Source: Candidatus Omnitrophota bacterium
GTDB lineage: Bacteria; Omnitrophota; Gorgyraeia; Gygaellales; Profunditerraquicolaceae
Assembly (NCBI GenBank): GCA_030691865.1
Contig: JAUYDL010000029.1
Span: 1-64,000, forward strand
Length of the DNA: 64,000 nucleotides
Direction of reading: 5' to 3'
Of the stretch, positions 58,470-64,000 are shown one piece after another (the first letter of the stretch is position 1; every line of letters begins with the position of its first letter). A model generated the notes under the pieces. It worked only from the letters and a program-made list of their open reading frames with translations, ran no database searches and had not been told where the DNA came from. The position numbers and the translations under genes were made by a program.

Positions 58470-60265
58470 GGTTCTTCTATGGGCTTTAGGATCATATTCG
58501 CCTTGAATTCTTTTCTATCTAAAAACGGCCAAAGGTCTTCCATGGGCTTTGAGACCATCTGGCCATCAGGTTTAGCTTCCGATGATACTTTAGGTTGAGT
58601 TAATAGATCAGGGTTTACCATAACCTCGCATACAACCGGGCCGCGAGAATTAAGGATTAAATTAATTTTCTCTTTTAATTTTTGATGATTACTAAGTTTG
58701 AAAGTTTTCAAACCATAGGCCTTGGCTATTTTTAGCGTATCCGGCAAAGTCAAACCGCTTGAGGGGTCGCAACCTACTAGGCGCCCGCCAAAGAATTTTT
58801 GATGCGTGGCCCTAATTGATGCATAGGCATTATTGTTTAAAACAAATACCTTAATTGGTAACTGATACCTTTTTAATAATTCTAATTCCTGAATATTATG
58901 CTGTAATCCTCCGTCTCCTACTAAACAAATAGTCCGCCTCTTACCGCTGGCAATACAGGCGCCGATACTCGCCGGCAAGCCAAACCCCATCGCTCCTAAA
59001 CCCGGAGAATTAAAGATTCTCTGCCCCTGTTTAACTTTGAATGTTTGCATGGTTATCTCACTACAGCTGCCAGAACTGCCCGGGACAATTAGATCATCCT
59101 TAGTTAGCAATTCAGACAATGTATCCACCAAAACATAAGTATTCAGGAATTTCTTTTCTTGTTTAAATTCAGCTAAAACAACCGGATATTTTTTCTTCCA
59201 AGACTGACACCTATTTAACCATTTTTCAGTATCTAAATTTATTTGATTAGCTTTAATTAAAAGGGCATTTAAAAATCTTGCGGCATCTAGATTAAACTTT
59301 ATATCGATTTTAGTTGCGATCTTTTCTATCTCATACTCATCAATATCAACAATAACTTTTCTGGCTGCTCTGGCAAAATTGCCATAATTATAGGCAACTT
59401 GCGCCACATCTAACCTTGCGCCAATACAAATTATCAAATCCGCGTTTTGCTGGGCAAAGTTTGCACCACGTTGTCCGACAGAACCCGGCCGGCCAACATA
59501 TAAAGGATGATCCTGCGGCAAAATATCTAAAGATCTCCAGGTGGTTAATACCGGAATTCTTGTTTCTTTAATTAACTTTTTAAACTGGTTAATCCCCTTA
59601 GCCAATCTAATGCCATTACCGGCTAAAATAATCGGCCGCTTAGATTGATTAATTAATTTTATCAGCCGATTGATTTTATTATTTAGGCGTTTTTCTTTAC
59701 TGATCTGTTTTGGCTTAATAAATTCTTTTAATTTATTTTTATCAATCATTGCTCCCTGAACATCCAGCGGTATATCCAGCCAGACCGGCCCCATTCTTCT
59801 TTCGCGAGCGTAATAAACAGCTTTATCTAAATGGTACTTTATATCTTTAGGCTCCATAATCGTAGCTGCGTATTTAGTAATGGGCTTAACTAATGAAACG
59901 ATGTCTACTTCTTGGGGCCCAATTTGACGCACCCCCTTACCAAGCATTAAATCCGCTTTTTTAACTTGCCCTGAAATAATCAAAACAGGGGTAGATTCAA
60001 TCCAAGAAGCAGCCACCCCGGTAATAGCATTGGTTCCACCCGGCCCAGTCGTTACTAAAGCCGCTCCAATGTTACCGGTATATTGACTATAAGCATCCGC
60101 GGCAATTGCGCAGGCCTGTTCATGCAAATTAACAACAAACTTTAATTTCTTATTTCTGCCTAAAGAATCCACCAGATGCATGCACCCGCCGCCTGGCAGC
60201 ATAAAGATATTTTTTACGCCTAAACCGGCAATATACCCCATTACATAATCAGATAATTTAATCAT
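58466..60265 (-). CDS. Acetolactate-synthase-like TPP-dependent enzyme
   Basis: A 599-residue TPP enzyme: MLPGGGCMHLVDSLGRNKKL, the catalytic Glu in VNLHEQACAIAADAYSQYTG, ALVTTGPGGTNAITGVAASW, the central domain PVLTTWRSLDILPQDHPLYV, and the TPP motif ICLVGDGGLQHNIQELELL with VFVLNNNAYASIRATHQKFF. In a glycan cluster it most likely works on a sugar nucleotide rather than in amino acid synthesis; YerE of yersiniose synthesis is a TPP enzyme of this family. That link is inference. It overlaps neighbours by 4 bp on both sides. Confidence 0.9.
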   Translation of the reverse strand: MIKLSDYVMGYIAGLGVKNIFMLPGGGCMHLVDSLGRNKKLKFVVNLHEQACAIAADAYSQYTGNIGAALVTTGPGGTNAITGVAASWIESTPVLIISGQVKKADLMLGKGVRQIGPQEVDIVSLVKPITKYAATIMEPKDIKYHLDKAVYYARERRMGPVWLDIPLDVQGAMIDKNKLKEFIKPKQISKEKRLNNKINRLIKLINQSKRPIILAGNGIRLAKGINQFKKLIKETRIPVLTTWRSLDILPQDHPLYVGRPGSVGQRGANFAQQNADLIICIGARLDVAQVAYNYGNFARAARKVIVDIDEYEIEKIATKIDIKFNLDAARFLNALLIKANQINLDTEKWLNRCQSWKKKYPVVLAEFKQEKKFLNTYVLVDTLSELLTKDDLIVPGSSGSCSEITMQTFKVKQGQRIFNSPGLGAMGFGLPASIGACIASGKRRTICLVGDGGLQHNIQELELLKRYQLPIKVFVLNNNAYASIRATHQKFFGGRLVGCDPSSGLTLPDTLKIAKAYGLKTFKLSNHQKLKEKINLILNSRGPVVCEVMVNPDLLTQPKVSSEAKPDGQMVSKPMEDLWPFLDRKEFKANMILKPIEEP

Positions 60266-60843
60266 AATAATCTATTTATTTCTGCCAAAGCAGCTGTAAC
60301 TGATAAATTGCTCTTATTCCAAGGTTTGCCCACTAATATGCCTCTTATCCCTAATTCTTTGGCCTGGCGGATATTTTCTTCGCTATCCTCAACCAAAACA
60401 TCAATTTTATTTAGCCATTTTAAATAATCAGCTTTAGTATTACCATAATTCGGTGCCTGCTCATTTACCCTTAGTGATGGAACAAAATTAAAGCTCCTGA
60501 TCCATTTGCCAAAGTTCCTCATAACCCAATCAGCGGATATGTGCGCTGCTTTTATTGGAACAAAGGTTAAAGCAATATGCCTTGCCTTATCTCCAAACTC
60601 TTCAAACCATGCCAATACTTCCGGATCAGGTTTTATTTCAGAATATGCTTTTGATAATCTAAAACTATCTAAAGATGATAAATATTCTTCTTTAGTGCTC
60701 CTGATAATACGTTCTGGGGTATTTTCCGTTATTTGTTCAAAATTGACTTTACAATCAGGATGTTCAGGCAACCACTTATTAACCAACCAACAGCGCATTA
60801 AATCATTTAATATGTCATCCACATCCCAAACGATAGTTATCAT
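60262..60843 (-). CDS. HAD-like hydrolase
   Basis: A 193-residue haloacid-dehalogenase-fold protein. Motif I VWDVDDILNDLMRCWL (DxD), a cap region, and LVEDSEENIRQAKELGIRGI as the last acidic motif. Probably a small-molecule phosphatase, perhaps for the sugar phosphate made by the NeuB-like gene upstream (as a sugar-9-phosphate phosphatase would), but the substrate is not shown. It starts 13 bp after that gene. Confidence 0.8.
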   Translation of the reverse strand: MITIVWDVDDILNDLMRCWLVNKWLPEHPDCKVNFEQITENTPERIIRSTKEEYLSSLDSFRLSKAYSEIKPDPEVLAWFEEFGDKARHIALTFVPIKAAHISADWVMRNFGKWIRSFNFVPSLRVNEQAPNYGNTKADYLKWLNKIDVLVEDSEENIRQAKELGIRGILVGKPWNKSNLSVTAALAEINRLL

Positions 60844-60856
60844 TAATCAATGGCCT

Positions 60857-62386
60857 TTACTTTATTGCTTCGTATAGCCAATCCGACCTAAAGGTCATCT
60901 GGGTTTTTCTGTCTTTATTACTTGATATTGTTTTATCCTCATAAAAAGAATCGTCTTGATAATGCGTTGTGGATACTTCTTCAAAAATAACTCCTTCTTT
61001 AGAAGAGAAATCGTGATTTACGCCCCTTTCCACTGTCAACATACCGCCGGCTTTAAGTAATTTGACTTCCTTGCCAATCGTAACATCCATGCTTCCGTAT
61101 AAAACCTGAAATGTCTCTTCTTTTTTAACATGATAATGAAAAGGGTGCTTTTGCCCGGGTAACATGATAATAAGTTTTTTGCAATATTCACGATTAATAC
61201 AATTTAAGATAGCCGCTCCCCATTCTTCATACCTATCTATCCCGTAATGGTGAGACAATTCCAAATCAATCTTTTCAGGTAAAGCTATATGGCTTTTTAA
61301 AATCACCTCTTTTAATTCTTTAATAATCTTGAGGACCTTTTCACGTAAATTTCTTATTTTTAAATCATTAAAATTGACGGCTGCGTTAGCCTTTAAGTTT
61401 CTATCAAGAATATATTCTATATATTTGGATATATCATTGGCAACGAGCTGACCTTCTTGACAAGGTATCGCATAAAAAACATAATCTTTGGTTAACTTTT
61501 CTCCTAGCTTTAGGTCAACCTTGGCAAATACCCCTCTTTTTAGCCCTTTCAAATCATTTCTTTCTTTTTCGGTTATCAGATATCGGCCTTCTTCAACACC
61601 ATCCATTTGATAAGCATCTTGTGCGGCGCCAAGCCATTTATCTATTTGGCTAGGGACAGAAGAATAAGCGTTTATCGAGTACTTTTTCGACTCAATAACA
61701 ACATGCCTTTCAAAAACTTTTGCCCCTTTAGCAATGGCAATTTTTATGGAATCTATATTATCGGGTTCTTCGTGCGTAGAAAAACCAACCGCGATACCCG
61801 GATAACGCTCTCTTAATAAATCAATCTGGTTTAACTGAAGATTATCCCTTTTGGTTGGATACTCACCTACACAATGCATAATACAAAGATTCTTATTCCT
61901 GTGTTCGAAGAAGGTAACCACCTGATCGATCTCTTCTAATGTAGCGCTTGCCGTAGATGCTATTATCGGCAAATCAGTTTGGGCTATTCTTTCTAATAAC
62001 GGCCAATCAGTAAAAGAACAGCTGCCGATTTTTATAACACTGAAATCATGTTTTTCTATTAGGTCTACGGATTTTTCATCAAAAGGCGTGCAAATCGGCA
62101 TAAAGCCTGCGCTACAGATCTCATCTTTGAGCGCCTTAAGTTCCTTTTCACTTAAACGAGTTTCTTCGAAACGCTTAACGTATTTAATATCTGCCCTGCC
62201 CTTGGAATCCGGATGAATAAAAGTATCTAAGTTTCTGTATTGAAGCTTGAAACCAAATTTAAAATCATATTTTTTACAGGCTTTGCCTATCTCTCTAATA
62301 ATATTGATTCCGTGCTTTAAATCTCCGGAATGGTTATTGGCCAATTCAAATATGAATAATTTATTAAATATTGATGCCTTAAGCAT
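60857..62386 (-). CDS. NeuB-like synthase with C-terminal SAF and cupin domains
   Basis: A 509-residue protein. The ATG at 62386 follows AAGAGGTG; a GTG two codons earlier is less likely. Residues ~10-270 are a NeuB TIM barrel that condenses phosphoenolpyruvate with an aldose (FIFELANNHSGDLKHGINII, FGFKLQYRNLDTFIHPDSK, CTPFDEKSVDLIEKHDFSV, STHEEPDNIDSIKIAIAKG). A SAF-like part (RGVFAKVDLKLGEKLTKDYV) follows. Residues ~400-509 are a cupin (MLPGQKHPFHYHVKKEETF, MLTVERGVNHDFSSKEG) that could be a sugar isomerase or binding domain. The extra cupin sets it apart from standard NeuB/PseI. Confidence 0.88.
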   Translation of the reverse strand: MLKASIFNKLFIFELANNHSGDLKHGINIIREIGKACKKYDFKFGFKLQYRNLDTFIHPDSKGRADIKYVKRFEETRLSEKELKALKDEICSAGFMPICTPFDEKSVDLIEKHDFSVIKIGSCSFTDWPLLERIAQTDLPIIASTASATLEEIDQVVTFFEHRNKNLCIMHCVGEYPTKRDNLQLNQIDLLRERYPGIAVGFSTHEEPDNIDSIKIAIAKGAKVFERHVVIESKKYSINAYSSVPSQIDKWLGAAQDAYQMDGVEEGRYLITEKERNDLKGLKRGVFAKVDLKLGEKLTKDYVFYAIPCQEGQLVANDISKYIEYILDRNLKANAAVNFNDLKIRNLREKVLKIIKELKEVILKSHIALPEKIDLELSHHYGIDRYEEWGAAILNCINREYCKKLIIMLPGQKHPFHYHVKKEETFQVLYGSMDVTIGKEVKLLKAGGMLTVERGVNHDFSSKEGVIFEEVSTTHYQDDSFYEDKTISSNKDRKTQMTFRSDWLYEAIK

Positions 62387-62405
62387 AAACACCTCTTCTT
62401 AAATA

Positions 62406-63146
62406 TTATATATCAATACAAAGCCCATCTCTGGCGGCTATCGTGTGCTTAAAAATCTTGCGAGCGAATTCTTTAGCTGATCTTATATCGCTTTCTTTTA
62501 GGTAAACGCCGGAATCAAAATGCGCCAAAAATAATTTCTTGACTTTCCCCTGCTTAGCGATCAAAGCAGCCTGTTGGGGATTAAGATGCGGCCAATGGTT
62601 ATCAATTTTACCCGGAGGCAAAGATGACTCAGTGATCAAAATATCCGCTCCTTTAGCTAATAGATCAAGATTCCTACAAGGCCCGGTATCCGTACAAAAA
62701 ACTATCGCTTTATTATCTGCAAATACCCGGTATCCATAACAAGTGCCAATGTGACGGAGTTCTTTGTATTCAATATCTACCGGCAGCTTTAAATTATTCG
62801 AAAATTCATTTACCATTAGCTTTGTCTTAAGCTTGTTAACCGGCATTGAATAAGGGGCATTGATAATAACCTTAAATAACCTCTTTACCCCCTTGGGGCC
62901 AAAAACCTTAATTCCCTGGATAAAATTAAATTTAGCTAAAGCGTGTAATCCGATGATATGGTCTAAATGGAAATGGCTAAGTAAAACTATGATTGGCTTA
63001 TTTTCTTTTATATATTGATCAAGCTTATAGAATCCGCCCCCGGCGTCAAAAACAATATAAGCCTGATTCGTATCCAGCAAAATACAAAGCGTATTGCCTA
63101 GGGCCGTATCATACCAACCGCTTGTTCCTAAGAAATGTAGTTTCAT
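62406..63146 (-). CDS. MBL-fold metallo-hydrolase, RNase Z-like
   Basis: A 246-residue metallo-beta-lactamase fold protein: MKLHFLGTSGWYDTALGNTL, VLLSHFHLDHIIGLHALAKF (HxHxDH), AIVFCTDTGPCRNLDLLAKG, WPHLNPQQAALIAKQGKVKK and LFLAHFDSG. The layout is that of RNase Z/PhnP-like phosphodiesterases. In a sugar-nucleotide cluster a cyclic-phosphate hydrolase (PhnP-like) role is conceivable. It overlaps the dehydratase gene by 4 bp. Confidence 0.88.
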   Translation of the reverse strand: MKLHFLGTSGWYDTALGNTLCILLDTNQAYIVFDAGGGFYKLDQYIKENKPIIVLLSHFHLDHIIGLHALAKFNFIQGIKVFGPKGVKRLFKVIINAPYSMPVNKLKTKLMVNEFSNNLKLPVDIEYKELRHIGTCYGYRVFADNKAIVFCTDTGPCRNLDLLAKGADILITESSLPPGKIDNHWPHLNPQQAALIAKQGKVKKLFLAHFDSGVYLKESDIRSAKEFARKIFKHTIAARDGLCIDI

Positions 63147-64000
63147 GCCTGATTAAAATATTCCGCGTACCATTTGCCAGTTTTGCGAAGGCCTTCTCTT
63201 AGGCTATAGCTAGGCTTCCAGCCTAAAATGCGTCGGGCTTTTGCGGAAGAAAGATACTGTTTTTTTATTTCATATCTAGCTGTATTTATGATTTTATAAT
63301 TTAATTTCTTTGCGCCGGGATAAAATTTACCGATTTCCTTTAATAGTTTAATTACCGTCACCGGCTTCTCATCACTTAAATTAAAAGCTTCTCCGAAGAG
63401 TTTGCGCCTGGTCAATAGCTCAGCTATCCGAATATAACCAGCGACGATATCATCAATGTAAACATAATCGCGCACAAACTTTCCATCGCTGCGTATCTTT
63501 AATTTTTTATTTAAAACCAAACTTCGCATGGCATCCGGTATAAGCCGGCTGAAATTAAAATCTCCCGGGCCGTATATATTGCCGCACCTGGTGATTGCTA
63601 CCGGTAAATTATAGGTGTGCGCGTAAGTATAAGCGATCAGGTCAGCGCAGCTTTTAGACACGTCATAAGGGTGATTACCTTGTAATGGCGCATCTTCCTT
63701 ATATGGTAAATTTTTATGGGCTCCGTATGCCTTATCGCTTGAAGCGATAATAATTGACTGAATATTTTTAGAATTCCTGCATGCTTCCAGAATATTCCAG
63801 GTGCCTTCGATATTCGCGGAAAAAGTCTTTAATGGATTAAAATGGCATTTACCTACAATCGCCTCAGCTGCCAGATGGAATACCAGATTAATTTTATTTT
63901 TATTTATAATCCTTTCAACTAATTTATAATTAACTACGCTGCCTTTAATTACAGCGATCTTCCCATAGTCAGCTTTAGTTAAAACAGTCTTTTTCCTTCT
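63143..64000 (-). CDS. RfbG-like NAD-dependent sugar dehydratase (5' end beyond window)
   Basis: 286 codons of an extended SDR enzyme run in frame to the window end; the N-terminal cofactor loop is missing. Visible: LVFHLAAEAIVGKCHFNPLK, FSANIEGTWNILEACRN, SIIIASSDKAYGAHKNLPY, the catalytic HPYDVSKSCADLIAYTY (Tyr-x-x-x-Lys), ITRCGNIYGPGDFNFSRLIP and RDYVYIDDIVAGY. The SSDKxY and NIYGPGDxNxSR pattern resembles CDP-glucose 4,6-dehydratase (RfbG), which makes the substrate of RfbH, and an RfbH-like gene is downstream. A GDP-mannose dehydratase-like role is an alternative. Confidence 0.8.
   Translation of the reverse strand, partial: RRKKTVLTKADYGKIAVIKGSVVNYKLVERIINKNKINLVFHLAAEAIVGKCHFNPLKTFSANIEGTWNILEACRNSKNIQSIIIASSDKAYGAHKNLPYKEDAPLQGNHPYDVSKSCADLIAYTYAHTYNLPVAITRCGNIYGPGDFNFSRLIPDAMRSLVLNKKLKIRSDGKFVRDYVYIDDIVAGYIRIAELLTRRKLFGEAFNLSDEKPVTVIKLLKEIGKFYPGAKKLNYKIINTARYEIKKQYLSSAKARRILGWKPSYSLREGLRKTGKWYAEYFNQA

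Overview
This is a 64 kb, AT-rich, gene-dense bacterial chromosome segment in which almost every gene lies on the minus strand; the single plus-strand gene is a diguanylate cyclase broken by a stop codon. Heptosyltransferases, a GmhB-type phosphatase, an O-antigen ligase and lipid or sugar glycosyltransferases point to a Gram-negative envelope. Many intergenic gaps carry a palindrome of the form GGGGACGGTTCTATTTTT...AAAAATAGAACCGTCCCC. Together with a secreted protein that opens with the motif TTYYPSPYGSY, this makes me suspect a member of the Omnitrophota (candidate phylum OP3). That placement is inference from pattern memory, not a computed phylogeny.

Layout: (1) 1-4.1 kb holds the 5' part of recA, a HigB/HigA-like toxin-antitoxin pair flanked by two 129-bp direct repeats, a secreted C1q-like protein and the broken diguanylate cyclase. 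(2) 4.2-9.3 kb is a small HTH gene and an SMC gene interrupted at its Walker A motif by a 546-residue intein with a LAGLIDADG endonuclease; the SMC hinge is also unusually small. (3) 9.5-12.7 kb is an acyl-CoA dehydrogenase with an EtfBA pair whose alpha subunit carries a ferredoxin domain. (4) 12.8-26 kb is central metabolism and housekeeping: a short-type N-acetylglutamate synthase-like enzyme, glgC, marC, an MFS carrier, the gap-pgk-tpiA-secG operon, two tandem galT-like genes (one lacking the nucleophilic His), RhuM, fmt, and a priA whose helicase motifs are lost. (5) 26-33.4 kb is lipid glycosylation and LPS-core type genes (glycosyltransferases, gmhB, DegT aminotransferase, heptosyltransferase, manC). 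(6) 30.9-38.3 kb overlaps this with an island of nucleotidyltransferase toxin modules (three), a phosphoesterase, a decayed toxin-antitoxin locus and gene debris. (7) 38.5-64 kb is a long co-directional cluster for surface polysaccharide: a glycosyltransferase fusion, O-antigen ligase, polysaccharide deacetylase, membrane proteins, radical SAM enzymes, methyltransferases, RfbH-like dehydrase, an acetolactate-synthase-like TPP enzyme, NeuB-like synthase and an RfbG-like dehydratase running off the window.

How it fits together: the second half can be read as a pathway for unusual deoxy or branched sugars and a nonulosonate-like sugar, their assembly by glycosyltransferases, and ligation to a lipid carrier. 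The most unusual points are the antitoxin/nucleotidyltransferase/phosphoesterase operon, the ATPase-deficient PriA carrying a palindromic repeat inside its reading frame, the intein-bearing small-hinge SMC, a glycosyltransferase fusion whose linker is itself a palindromic repeat, and the 129-bp repeats bracketing a toxin-antitoxin unit. Several genes have consensus sigma70-type promoters (TTGACA, 17-bp spacer, TATAAT-like), three of which sit so close to the start codon that leaderless transcripts are likely. No tRNA, rRNA or CRISPR array was seen.
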